DNA of 64,000 nucleotides from Filobacillus milosensis. Lineage in GTDB: Bacteria > Bacillota > Bacilli > Bacillales > Alkalibacillaceae. The translations under genes and the position numbers were made by a program. Shown piece by piece: positions 51,717 to 59,836 of this stretch. Positions within the stretch are counted from its first letter, which is position 1, and the number at the start of each line of letters is the position of its first letter. The DNA is taken from NCBI RefSeq assembly GCF_004402015.1, contig NZ_SOPW01000002.1, forward strand, positions 186,001 to 250,000, given 5' to 3'. Below the pieces are notes generated by a model that saw only the letters and a program-made list of their open reading frames with translations, searched no databases and had not been told where the DNA came from.

Positions 51717-52544
51717 TTATACAAACGTATCAGGATTTGGACCTGTACGTTCATTTTGATTCAATGCCGTAATCGAGTAAATTTCTTCATCAGTTAGTTC
51801 AAAATCAAAGATATCAGCATTCGATTTAATTCGATCCGGGTTGACAGATTTAGGGATAGTAATAATATTAGTTTGAATATCCCAACGCAATATCACCTGT
51901 GCTGGAGTCTTATTATACTTATCAGCAATTTCTTTGATCGTAGTATCTTCGAACAGTCTGCCTCGCTTCATAGGCGACCAGGCTTCTAACTGTATATTTT
52001 CCTGCTCACAATATCCTTTCATTTCTTTCTGAGTTAAATGAGGATGATACTCAATCTGATTAACAGTTGGTTTAACGTTCGCCGCGACCATTAAGTCTTC
52101 TAAATGATGGACATGAAAATTACTCACACCTATCGCCTTAATAACACCTTCATCATATAATCGTTCCATGGCTCTCCAGGTTTCTCTAAACTTTCCGGTA
52201 ACTGGCCAATGAACAAGATATAAATCCAGGTAATCAAGCGATAAACGATTTAGACTTTGTTCAAATGCTTTTAACGTTTCATCATAACCTTGTTCATCGT
52301 TCCAGACTTTAGTCGTTACGAAAATTTCATCACGCTTAACACTTGCTTCACGTAATCCTTCACCAACCCCAGATTCATTACCGTAAAAAGAAGCCGTATC
52401 GATTAAACGATAACCATGATCTATAGCAGTTCGAACAGCATTAACTACTTCTTGTCCTTCTTCTGCTTTGTAAACACCTAGACCAAAGCCCGGCATTTCG
52501 ACACCATTGTTTAATTTTATATGATCTTGCAAGCTGTTAATCAT
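51717..52544 (-). CDS. Aldo/keto reductase
   Basis: NADPH-dependent reductase of the AKR5-like group (B. subtilis YvgN/YtbE relatives), 275 residues. The catalytic tetrad is present: Asp in RLIDTASFYGNE, Tyr in the same motif, Lys in VTTKVWN and His in LYLVHWP. GVSNFHVHHLEDL and the C-terminal IPKSVNPDRIKSNADIFDF contact the cofactor. AAAGGAGG precedes the ATG. Such enzymes detoxify methylglyoxal and other aldehydes or reduce keto-sugars; the exact substrate is not clear. Confidence 0.92.
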   Translation of the reverse strand: MINSLQDHIKLNNGVEMPGFGLGVYKAEEGQEVVNAVRTAIDHGYRLIDTASFYGNESGVGEGLREASVKRDEIFVTTKVWNDEQGYDETLKAFEQSLNRLSLDYLDLYLVHWPVTGKFRETWRAMERLYDEGVIKAIGVSNFHVHHLEDLMVAANVKPTVNQIEYHPHLTQKEMKGYCEQENIQLEAWSPMKRGRLFEDTTIKEIADKYNKTPAQVILRWDIQTNIITIPKSVNPDRIKSNADIFDFELTDEEIYSITALNQNERTGPNPDTFV

Positions 52545-52858
52545 ATGTAAGTCCTCCTTTTTTCTCCTATTATAGCGAAACAGTGATATGAATTAAAAGA
52601 ATACCTCCTCTATATCGACAAAAAGATATTTCCTTGGAAATATTGTAGAATTTTGATTAATATCACTCGACATGAAAGGATAACATTTTGGTTTGGTGCA
52701 CCTTCAGGTCGAATGATGGCTTGTGACTACTTTGCTTGCCTGTCCTATTGGTCTTTTTGTGATTTCTATTGGTTTATTTTTCAGATCTATTGGGCTATTT
52801 CAATTTTAGTACTAACAAAAAAGAAAACAGCCCCATAACGGGACTGCCTTCGATAAAA
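52545..52858. other. Intergenic region with a three-unit 21 bp repeat and the chemoreceptor terminator
   Basis: CTATTGG recurs at 52745, 52766 and 52787, exactly 21 bases apart, each followed by a T-rich tail. It forms a short degenerate array that ends near 52807. The rest (52545-52740) is the upstream region of the aldo/keto reductase gene and shows nothing I can name. An open frame across 52653-52838 has no ribosome site and no protein-like composition. Confidence 0.5.
52822..52846 (-). terminator. Terminator of the chemoreceptor gene
   Basis: CAGCCCC (52828-52834) and GGGACTG (52840-52846) pair over seven positions in the minus-strand RNA with one G.U pair and a 5-base loop; UUUUCUUUUUUG follows. 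It lies just after the gene's stop. Confidence 0.8.
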
Positions 52859-54643
52859 TTACAATTTAAATTTAGATGCTGTCTCTTGAAGTTCCTGTGC
52901 CATGTCAGCTAATGCCGTACTCGCAGAAGTCACTTCTTCCACTGATGCCGTCTGTTCCTCAGCCGCACTAGCTACTTCCTGAGCTAACCCTGAAGTGTTG
53001 TCAGTGTAATTATTCAACTCTTCCATTGATGAAACTAGGGATTCATTACGCTCTTCAATTTCTTCAATTGAATGATTAACCTCTTTCATTCGATTAGAAA
53101 CCTCAGTTACTGCATTAGAAATTTCTCCGAATGATTGACCTGCACGGTTAACCAATTCTCGACCTTCATCTACAGAAATAACACCTTTCTCTACAGATTC
53201 AACCGCGTATTTCGTTTGATCACGAATTTCAAAGATAATCTTTGAAATCTGATTAGTTGATTCCGTTGATTGCTCTGCTAATTTACGCACTTCATCTGCT
53301 ACAACGGCAAAGCCTTTACCATGCTCACCTGCTCTCGCAGCTTCTATCGCAGCATTTAATGCTAGTAGATTCGTCTGTTCAGAAATATCGTTGATCATCT
53401 GCAAAATATTTTCAATCTCATTAGAACGCTCATCTAATTTATGGATAACATCGCCAATGTTTGTCACATTCGAACTAATACTCTCCATTTGGTCAACTGC
53501 CTGGTTAACAACTTTCTCACCTTCAGAGGCTTTTTCAGTTGTATGAATTGACGACTCTGTTACTCGCTCTGTTCGATTGGAGATATCTTTAATGTTTCGA
53601 GAGATATCTGCCACAAAGTTAGTTGATTGACTTACATTTTCAACTTGCTTTTCATTACCGTTTGATACTTCCTGGATAGAGCTTGAAATTTGCTCTGATG
53701 CTCGAGTTGTTTCATCAGCATTTGCACTTAACTCTTCAGATGATGCTGCCACCTGTTCAGAAGTTTCAATGACATTTGAAATTAAATCATGCATATTTTC
53801 TATCATGCGATTATAACTATCTGCTAGCTCTCCTAATTCATCATTGCTGTTAATCATAACTGGCTGTGACAAATCACCTTCTGCAACACTTGATAATCCG
53901 CCTTTAACCTCATTTAATTTACTAGTCATTCGTCTTACAAATAAAATAACAACAATAGTACCAATCAGCACAGCAATACCAGAGATGATCAATGTTGTAA
54001 TTAATGACTCATTTCGTAGGGTTGTAGCTAAGGCACTCATGTTGAAGTCCATCCCATAAACGCCAATAACATCCCCATCTTCATTCGTTACAGCTTTTGC
54101 AAGTGTAATCGTGGAACCGCCAGTTATTTTATCCAAGTACGGTTCAGTCCAAATAACTTCTCCTTCATTTTCCAGGGCCTGTTTATACCATCCACGTTGA
54201 CGTGAGTCAAAGTTTGATAAGTCAACGCTACTTGGAGGTACATTAGCAAAGTATACTGCACCCTCTTCAGTTGCTAAATACGAGTTCATTATGTATTCAT
54301 AACTACTATTTGCCTCAGCAAGATAATCCGAATAAAAATCAACTTGAGCTGGATCGTTCACACTTGGTAAATGACCATACTCTTCACCCGTACCCTCGGG
54401 GAATGAATATGTTTCGTATTGCAATTGTTTCTGTTGAGTAATTTGATTAAGTAGTTGTTCGTAGGTTTCAAATGTTTGTTCAAAATCACTGTCTGCTTCT
54501 TCAAGCACATGCTTTGGAATGATTGATTTCTCCAGCACCTCAGTGTTCGTGTAACCAATAAAACCGACAATAATTAATGGAATGATTAATAATAAAAGCA
54601 TGATGATCATTAATTTTGCCTTAATTGACTTAAAAATGTTCAA
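52859..54643 (-). CDS. Methyl-accepting chemotaxis protein with Cache sensor
   Basis: Membrane chemoreceptor of 594 residues. The first membrane segment lies at about 10-32, followed by an outside double-Cache-type sensor domain (about 35-205, with [12 protein letters not shown] and [10 protein letters not shown]). The second segment is at about 207-229, then a HAMP domain ([16 protein letters not shown]) and a long helical signalling domain with the conserved hairpin tip [20 protein letters not shown]. There is no C-terminal CheR-binding pentapeptide. The ligand is unknown; such Cache domains bind amino or organic acids. A sigma-D-type promoter lies upstream, so it is expressed with the motility genes. 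Confidence 0.94.
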   Translation of the reverse strand: MNIFKSIKAKLMIIMLLLLIIPLIIVGFIGYTNTEVLEKSIIPKHVLEEADSDFEQTFETYEQLLNQITQQKQLQYETYSFPEGTGEEYGHLPSVNDPAQVDFYSDYLAEANSSYEYIMNSYLATEEGAVYFANVPPSSVDLSNFDSRQRGWYKQALENEGEVIWTEPYLDKITGGSTITLAKAVTNEDGDVIGVYGMDFNMSALATTLRNESLITTLIISGIAVLIGTIVVILFVRRMTSKLNEVKGGLSSVAEGDLSQPVMINSNDELGELADSYNRMIENMHDLISNVIETSEQVAASSEELSANADETTRASEQISSSIQEVSNGNEKQVENVSQSTNFVADISRNIKDISNRTERVTESSIHTTEKASEGEKVVNQAVDQMESISSNVTNIGDVIHKLDERSNEIENILQMINDISEQTNLLALNAAIEAARAGEHGKGFAVVADEVRKLAEQSTESTNQISKIIFEIRDQTKYAVESVEKGVISVDEGRELVNRAGQSFGEISNAVTEVSNRMKEVNHSIEEIEERNESLVSSMEELNNYTDNTSGLAQEVASAAEEQTASVEEVTSASTALADMAQELQETASKFKL

Positions 54644-54670
54644 AAAACCACCTCTCCCTATGTTTTGCTG

Positions 54671-54692
54671 TGTAATTGTTAGAACAATTGCA
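54671..54692. promoter_or_regulatory. 22 bp near-perfect palindrome in the chemoreceptor leader
   Basis: TGTAATTGTT (54671-54680) and AACAATTGCA (54683-54692) are inverted repeats with one mismatch and a 2-base centre. It lies just downstream of the predicted start of transcription and would suit a repressor operator. No regulator can be named. Confidence 0.45.
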
Positions 54693-54705
54693 CTACTTAT
54701 ATAAA

Positions 54706-54732
54706 TTATCGGTGGATTTAAGAAATAGTTTA
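54706..54732 (-). promoter_or_regulatory. Sigma-D (motility) promoter of the chemoreceptor gene
   Basis: On the minus strand TAAA (54732-54729) is followed after exactly 15 bases by ACCGATAA (54713-54706). The sigma-D consensus is TAAA-N15-GCCGATAT. The start codon lies about 55 bases downstream of the expected start site. Chemoreceptors are typical sigma-D genes. Confidence 0.72.
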
Positions 54733-54748
54733 ATTGAAATATTTACCT

Positions 54749-55282
54749 TTAAGATAAGAATACAGCTCCATAAACTAATGCACCAGCTACAACAAAAGCC
54801 GGAGGAACATTAAATCTCTCCAGTAAAATAAATGTAACAACGGACAAAAAGATGGTTTGAATAACACCGGCAGATGCATACGATGAATTAAAAAACTGAA
54901 ATGCTAACGCCCCAAGAAGTACTGCGATCGTTGGACGAACATAAGCTGTCATTTGCTTGACTTTAGGTGAATCTTTAAACTTATTTAACAGCCCTAATAA
55001 AGCAATGATTGCAATTAACGAAGGAACAATCGTTGCTATTAATGCAACTGTTGATCCAGCTACTCCCCCAACTTGATACCCAATATAACCTGCCATCTTT
55101 GTAGCTATCGGTCCAGGTAAAGCATTAGCAAGCGCCAGCACTTCTCCAAATTCTGTAGTTGTCATAAACCCATAGTTCTTAACGACTTCATGTTCTACCA
55201 ATGGAATTGATGCCGGGCCCCCGCCATATCCTACAATTCCAGGTATAAAAAATGCTAAAAAGATCTCCCAAAGTTCTTTCAT
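54749..55282 (-). CDS. Chromate transporter half-subunit ChrA (short type), second gene
   Basis: Short-chain CHR protein of 177 residues with about five or six hydrophobic segments and one CHR domain. Family motifs are GYGGGPASIPLVEHEVV, EVLALANALPGPIATKMAGYIGYQVGG. It overlaps the preceding chrA gene by 4 bases. Short CHR proteins occur as gene pairs whose products insert in opposite directions and act together to export chromate or a related oxyanion. This is the normal form, not a broken full-length gene. The natural substrate in this organism is uncertain. Confidence 0.9.
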   Translation of the reverse strand: MKELWEIFLAFFIPGIVGYGGGPASIPLVEHEVVKNYGFMTTTEFGEVLALANALPGPIATKMAGYIGYQVGGVAGSTVALIATIVPSLIAIIALLGLLNKFKDSPKVKQMTAYVRPTIAVLLGALAFQFFNSSYASAGVIQTIFLSVVTFILLERFNVPPAFVVAGALVYGAVFLS

Positions 55283-55845
55283 GATTGCTCACCACCATTT
55301 TGCTTTGGTGCTCTTTTAATAAGTGCGAATCCGATTAGCACTACGATTATAATTGCCGGGTGAACATTTAATACCACATAAAAAAGCACGCTCAGTCCTA
55401 TGAGTAGCGTGGCAAACATCCATCCTAATTCAGTCTTAGATTTTCTTACAAATGAAACCGTTAAAAGCAGTAATAAAACACCTACTACAGGTGTAATGGC
55501 TTGTGTCATGCCCTGTACGACCGGCGACTCACGAAATTTAATTAAAAAGCCGATTAAGAAAATCATAATCAGGACGGTAGGCAACACGGATGAAATTAAC
55601 GCACCCATCATACCTGCAAAACCGCCCACCCGATAACCGATTGCCCCAGCCATTTTCGTTAACATAGGACCAGGAAGCGTGTTAATCACAGCTAATAAAT
55701 CACTAAAATCATCTTCGTTCATCCACTTATATGTATCAACAACTTCTTTATGTACAAGGGGAATCGTTGATGGTCCCCCACCATACCCCAACATGCTTGA
55801 CCTAAAAAAGCTGATAAATATATCCTTTTGCAGTTTCCAATTCAT
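55279..55845 (-). CDS. Chromate transporter half-subunit ChrA (short type), first gene
   Basis: Partner of the downstream half-subunit, 188 residues, with the same CHR motifs (GYGGGPSTIPLVHKEVV, LLAVINTLPGPMLTKMAGAIGYRVGG) and about five or six membrane segments. It carries a longer C-terminal tail (KRAPKQNGGEQS). Translation of the two genes is coupled by a 4-base overlap. The pair stands alone between the chemoreceptor and the hydroxyacid dehydrogenase; no regulator (ChrB/ChrS) is beside it. Confidence 0.9.
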   Translation of the reverse strand: MNWKLQKDIFISFFRSSMLGYGGGPSTIPLVHKEVVDTYKWMNEDDFSDLLAVINTLPGPMLTKMAGAIGYRVGGFAGMMGALISSVLPTVLIMIFLIGFLIKFRESPVVQGMTQAITPVVGVLLLLLTVSFVRKSKTELGWMFATLLIGLSVLFYVVLNVHPAIIIVVLIGFALIKRAPKQNGGEQS

Positions 55846-55919
55846 AGAAGTTCACCTCATCGCCACTAATTATACCACTCAAGTGACCATGCATAAATGT
55901 ATTTGAAATAAAACAAAAC

Positions 55920-55950
55920 CTACCCCCAACCTTTATACAGATGAGGGTAG
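55920..55950 (-). terminator. Terminator of the rpiA-kinase-dehydrogenase operon
   Basis: CTACCCCCA (55920-55928) and TGAGGGTAG (55942-55950) pair over nine positions in the minus-strand RNA with one G.U pair. UUUUGUUUUAUUU follows. It lies after the dehydrogenase stop. Confidence 0.85.
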
Positions 55951-55959
55951 ATTCGCTAA

Positions 55960-56952
55960 CTACTTTTCCTTCAAATTTACTTTTTCTTTTACATCTTTAT
56001 TTACCAGATAATCAGGGAAATAACCTGATAATACATCCGCTGCATTTTGTGCTGTTTTACGCTTTAACTCTGCTTCAGCTTCTACTGAATAAAAGGCTGC
56101 ATGTGGATTAATTAACACTTGATCCATCTTAAGTAATGGACTATCAGCATCAATAGGCTCCTGTTCAAGCACATCTAACCCGGCGCCTGCAATTTCATTC
56201 GTCTGCAACGCCTCAATTAATCCTTCTTCATCTATAACCGGACCTCTCGATGTATTAATAATAAATGTTTCTTTTTTCATCTTCTTAAATGCATCAAGAT
56301 TGATCATTTTTTCTGTTTTATTGTTCAGGGGCAAATGGACTGACACGTAATCTGATTGCTCGTAAAGTTCATCTATTTCAACTAAACGAACACTCAACTC
56401 ATCAGCAACTTCTTTCGGTACAAACGGATCATACGCAATTACATTAAGACCAAAAGCCTGGGCTTTCGTAGTAAGTGTTTGTGGGATATTACCAAAACCG
56501 ACAAGTCCCAATGTCCGTCCACGCAAACGATACACTGGCTTGGCTATTTTGAAATCCCAGTTTCCGTCTTTAACATCATTATTCAACTGAGTCACTTTTC
56601 TAACGCTTGATAACAATAAGGCCATTGCATGATCAGACACTTCATCCAAACAATAATCGGTTACATTACCTACCGCAACCCCATTCTCTGTTGCTGCCTC
56701 TAAATCAACAGTATTTACACCAATACCATAACGCGCGACAACTTTTAGATTGTCCAGATTTTCTATTACCCGTCGAGAAATCGGGGCATATTGATTAAGC
56801 AAGGCATCGGCATCACGACATTTTTCAATGACGTCATCTTCTGTTTGGCATTGCTCAAAATTTAATTCAATTCCCATCTTGTTAAATACTTCTTTTTCCG
56901 GTTCAAATGTATCATAATTGTAGTCTGTTACAACCACTTTAAATTGACTCAT
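55960..56952 (-). CDS. D-isomer-specific 2-hydroxyacid dehydrogenase
   Basis: NAD(P)-dependent dehydrogenase of the phosphoglycerate dehydrogenase/CtBP group, about 330 residues. The nucleotide motif is LGLVGFGNIPQTL (one Gly of GxGxxG replaced by Ile-Pro), and the active site has Arg in INTSRGPVIDEEGL, Glu in LEQEPID and His in NPHAAFYS. I choose the ATG at 56952 behind AAGGAG. Position behind a sugar kinase and RpiA suggests it works on a keto sugar acid (for example reduction of 2-keto-6-phosphogluconate) rather than in serine synthesis. This is inference. Confidence 0.88.
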   Translation of the reverse strand: MSQFKVVVTDYNYDTFEPEKEVFNKMGIELNFEQCQTEDDVIEKCRDADALLNQYAPISRRVIENLDNLKVVARYGIGVNTVDLEAATENGVAVGNVTDYCLDEVSDHAMALLLSSVRKVTQLNNDVKDGNWDFKIAKPVYRLRGRTLGLVGFGNIPQTLTTKAQAFGLNVIAYDPFVPKEVADELSVRLVEIDELYEQSDYVSVHLPLNNKTEKMINLDAFKKMKKETFIINTSRGPVIDEEGLIEALQTNEIAGAGLDVLEQEPIDADSPLLKMDQVLINPHAAFYSVEAEAELKRKTAQNAADVLSGYFPDYLVNKDVKEKVNLKEK

Positions 56953-56967
56953 TCCTGACACTCCTTC

Positions 56968-57933
56968 TTATCTTTTAACATCACGTTGATTTTGATTTGG
57001 TTTCATAAACTGATTGACTGAATCATTCGTTGGAAGTCCTTCAATATCGCCTCTCATCCCCACTACCATAGCGCCAATAGCATTAGCACGTTTCACCACG
57101 TCTTGCCAAGGCTTTTCTTTTAATAAACCACTAATAATCCCTGCTGCAAAACCGTCCCCGGCACCAACCGGATCAACCACTTGTTTGACAGGGAATCCTG
57201 GTACGTAGGATTTCTCATCTTTAGTATGAATATATGCGCCTTCACTTCCCAGCTTCATAATAACAGTCTGGTCATCTCTTCGTGCTAATGATTTTGCGAC
57301 ATCCTCGATATTTTCTTTCCCGGTCATAAATTGCCCTTCATCGAGACCTGGCAAAATAACATCGGCCTGACCTGCAATTTCATTTAACACGTCTTTAGCT
57401 CTTTGTTTTGACCATAGTTTTAATCTTAAGTTTGGGTCGAACACAATTTTTAACCCATGTTTCTTCGCAATCTCAATCGCTTTCATTACCGCTTGATAGC
57501 ATGATTCACTTAATGCCGGCGTGATGCCGGTTACATGCAGAATCTTACTCTGAGCTATGTAATCTTCATCAAGGTCATTTTCTGTCATTAAACTGGCTGC
57601 AGAATTTTGACGATAATAATAAACATTAACATCATTAGGTGATAATTGCTCTTTAAAAAGTAATCCAGTAGGCGCATCAGTCGTAAAACGACATCTTGAA
57701 ACATCCACACCTTCACCACGAATCGTTTTTAATACAAAACGTCCGAATGGATCTTCACCTAATTTGCTAAACCAGCCAACAGAGTGACCCAATCTGGATA
57801 AACCGATAGCTACATTTGATTCAGCACCACCAATCTTCTTTGGGAAATGGCTCACATAGTCCAACGGTGCCATTTGTTCAGGCTGAAATAAAACCATCGT
57901 TTCACCTATAGTAAATACATCAATTTCACTCAT
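56968..57933 (-). CDS. PfkB-family sugar-acid kinase, 2-keto-3-deoxygluconate kinase-like
   Basis: Ribokinase-fold kinase of 321 residues. It shows GGAESNVAIGLSRLG, the substrate contact YYYRQNSAAS, HVTGITPALSES, FDPNLRLKLW and the catalytic VDPVGAGDGFAAG with the Asp base. These segments are typical of KdgK, which makes KDPG for Eda; 2-ketogluconate kinase (KguK) is a close alternative and fits the neighbouring dehydrogenase and RpiA. I choose the ATG at 57933 with GTGAGG upstream, 13 bases after the rpiA stop; a longer frame would overlap rpiA. Confidence 0.88.
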   Translation of the reverse strand: MSEIDVFTIGETMVLFQPEQMAPLDYVSHFPKKIGGAESNVAIGLSRLGHSVGWFSKLGEDPFGRFVLKTIRGEGVDVSRCRFTTDAPTGLLFKEQLSPNDVNVYYYRQNSAASLMTENDLDEDYIAQSKILHVTGITPALSESCYQAVMKAIEIAKKHGLKIVFDPNLRLKLWSKQRAKDVLNEIAGQADVILPGLDEGQFMTGKENIEDVAKSLARRDDQTVIMKLGSEGAYIHTKDEKSYVPGFPVKQVVDPVGAGDGFAAGIISGLLKEKPWQDVVKRANAIGAMVVGMRGDIEGLPTNDSVNQFMKPNQNQRDVKR

Positions 57934-57946
57934 ACACTTCACAACC

Positions 57947-58636
57947 TCACGATCTTTCTTGAATTTTGACTTCATTGTCTTTCCCAATAATGACTCTATC
58001 TGTCATATTGAAAAATAGCCCCGTCTCAACAACACCAAGCATTTGTTTTAGTTTGTGATGCAGTTCTTCAGGTTTCTTTATCACATTAAACTGGCAGTCT
58101 AAAATATAATTCTGATTGTTTGTGACGAAAACCTCACCGTTACGTTTTCTTAGTTCAGCCTGACAACCTAATTGCTCGATTCGATATTTCACCAGTTGCC
58201 AGCCAAACGAAACCACTTCTACAGGTAATGGGAAGGCGCCTAACTCATCGACAAGCTTACTGTCATCGACCACTACGATAAAATGATCAGCTGCCTGGTC
58301 TACTATTTTCTCCCTCAATAAGGAACCGCCTCCTCCTTTAATTAAATTAAAGTGAGGATCAACCTCATCAGCCCCATCAATCGCCAGATCTAGACGGTTT
58401 ACTTTTTCAAAATTAGTTAAAGGAATACCAAATTCTCTGGCCCAATTTTCAGTCTTAATAGACGACGGAATACCTTGAATGCTTAAGCCTTCCCGGACCT
58501 TTTGGCCAAGTGCCTTTAACATCCAGTACATTGTCGAACCAGAGCCGAGTCCAATAACCATTCCGTCTTGAATATATTCAGCTGCTTTTTCTCCCGCTGC
58601 TTTCTTTTTAAAATCTACTTGATTCAACACAGGCAC
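57947..58636 (-). CDS. rpiA: Ribose-5-phosphate isomerase A
   Basis: Interconverts ribose-5-phosphate and ribulose-5-phosphate. The fingerprint is complete: GLGSGSTMYWMLKALG, AIDGADEVDPHFNLIKGGGG with the catalytic residues, and LLREKIVDQAADHFIVVVDDSKLV in parts. Length 229 is standard. Its place in a LacI-controlled sugar-acid operon suggests an inducible isozyme that removes ribulose-5-phosphate formed by 6-phosphogluconate dehydrogenase. It starts 8 bases after the LacI regulator stop. Confidence 0.94.
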   Translation of the reverse strand: MPVLNQVDFKKKAAGEKAAEYIQDGMVIGLGSGSTMYWMLKALGQKVREGLSIQGIPSSIKTENWAREFGIPLTNFEKVNRLDLAIDGADEVDPHFNLIKGGGGSLLREKIVDQAADHFIVVVDDSKLVDELGAFPLPVEVVSFGWQLVKYRIEQLGCQAELRKRNGEVFVTNNQNYILDCQFNVIKKPEELHHKLKQMLGVVETGLFFNMTDRVIIGKDNEVKIQERS

Positions 58637-58644
58637 CTCCTGGT

Positions 58645-59643
58645 TTATTTTGTTGTTTCCCTCTTAACCAGCCCAACTGGAATCACTGTGCGGGAATGAG
58701 AAGGTAGAATGCTCTTTTCCATCCAATCAAATAAATATTTCGCAGCTTGAGTCCCTAATTCTTGCGTATCCTGATGAATGGTAGAAAGAGATGGATTACT
58801 ATACATACTAAATGTTACATTATCAAAACCGATCACCTGTACATCGTTAGGAACTTTTAGCTCTTTTTTCTGCAACGCTTTTAACGCACCAATTGCGAGA
58901 AGATCGGAACTGGCAAAGACAGCATCGAACATAATTCCTTCTTTTATAACCTCTTCAATGCTTCTTTGGGCTTCTGTCACATCAAATGAAATACGTCGAA
59001 TAAGGTCATCTTTAACAGGTTTATGATTTTCCTTAAGTGCTTTTTCATAACCTTTTTGGCGCTCATCAACCGGGATAATATGGCGCTCATCTCTTAGCAA
59101 CAGGATATTTTGGCAACCATTTTTTAAAAGCAAATCTGTAGCCAAGTAGCCTCCATGATTATTATCAGATTCAATCACCGTTACTTCCTGTCCTAAATCC
59201 TCTAATTGATTGACACAGACAACAGGTATATTATGCTTTAACGATTCATTTGGAAGACCTTGATCACCGGAAATATAAATAATACCATCGACACCTCTTG
59301 ATTGAAGGTCACGTAAAATGACTTGTTCTTTATTAATATCTGCACTCGTGTTGTAAATATTGATTGAATATCCTTTTGGCATTAAATAATTCTCAATAGC
59401 TAATGCGATTTTCGCAAAGTATTCATTAGCCATATCAGGTAAAATCACTGCGACACTTTTCGTTGATTTCGTGCGTAACCCTTTAGCCATTACGTTTGTC
59501 TGGTAATTGTATTTCTCTAATACGCTCAGCACACGCTTTTCAGTTTTATCAGAATATCCACCGCTTTTATTTAATACTCTTGATACGGTTGCTGTAGATA
59601 CTCCAAGAATTTCTGCTATTTCTTTTATTGTCATATTGACCAT
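58645..59643 (-). CDS. LacI-family repressor of the rpiA-kinase operon (KdgR-like)
   Basis: LacI/GalR regulator of about 332 residues. The helix-turn-helix is MTIKEIAEILGVSTATVSRVLN in effect (key GVSTATVSRVLN), followed by a periplasmic-binding-protein-like domain (SVAVILPDMANEYFAKIALAIE, GVDGIIYISGD, VIESDNNHGGYLATDLLL, FASSDLLAIGALKAL). I choose the ATG at 59643, 7 bases after AGGGTGG, over the ATG at 59649. It is the first gene of its operon and has two identical-core operators upstream, so it is autoregulated. The inducer is unknown, probably a keto sugar acid. Confidence 0.9.
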   Translation of the reverse strand: MVNMTIKEIAEILGVSTATVSRVLNKSGGYSDKTEKRVLSVLEKYNYQTNVMAKGLRTKSTKSVAVILPDMANEYFAKIALAIENYLMPKGYSINIYNTSADINKEQVILRDLQSRGVDGIIYISGDQGLPNESLKHNIPVVCVNQLEDLGQEVTVIESDNNHGGYLATDLLLKNGCQNILLLRDERHIIPVDERQKGYEKALKENHKPVKDDLIRRISFDVTEAQRSIEEVIKEGIMFDAVFASSDLLAIGALKALQKKELKVPNDVQVIGFDNVTFSMYSNPSLSTIHQDTQELGTQAAKYLFDWMEKSILPSHSRTVIPVGLVKRETTK

Positions 59644-59672
59644 TCGCATTCCACCCTGCCAAATCAGTAAAT

Positions 59673-59684
59673 TAATCGTTTACA
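59673..59684. promoter_or_regulatory. LacI-type operator, proximal copy
   Basis: TAATCGTTTACA has the central CG and near-inverted arms of LacI-family operators. It lies 30-40 bases before the repressor start codon. Its core AATCGTTTAC is repeated exactly at 59722, 48 bases away. Confidence 0.6.
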
Positions 59685-59719
59685 TAAACTATCCAAAATT
59701 AAAACGTCACGCCATTTAC

Positions 59720-59731
59720 GTAATCGTTTAC
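59720..59731. promoter_or_regulatory. LacI-type operator, distal copy
   Basis: GTAATCGTTTAC is an inverted repeat around CG with one position off (GTAANC/GNTTAC). It shares AATCGTTTAC with the copy at 59673. Two copies 48 bases apart would permit cooperative binding or looping. Confidence 0.62.
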
Positions 59732-59810
59732 GTTTCATAATACAAGAAAAATATTATGCTGACAATTCAAAATTAATCGCGCTCTTAGCAATTGTACCTA
59801 CTAAAAAAAA

Positions 59811-59830
59811 CGTCCACCCTAAGGTAGACG
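59811..59830 (-). terminator. Terminator of the malR gene
   Basis: CGTCCACC (59811-59818) and GGTAGACG (59823-59830) pair over eight positions in the minus-strand RNA with one G.U pair and a 4-base loop, followed by eight U. It lies just after the malR stop. Confidence 0.88.
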
Positions 59831-59836
59831 CTTCAT

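Noticed and set aside
52653-52838. Plus-strand ORF between the aldo/keto reductase and chemoreceptor genes
   Set aside because: No ribosome site, a very aromatic composition caused by the T-rich 21 bp repeat, and overlap with a terminator.
54749-55845. Frameshifted full-length ChrA pseudogene
   Set aside because: Each half has its own CHR domain and start, and the 4-base overlap is usual for the two-gene short-chain type.
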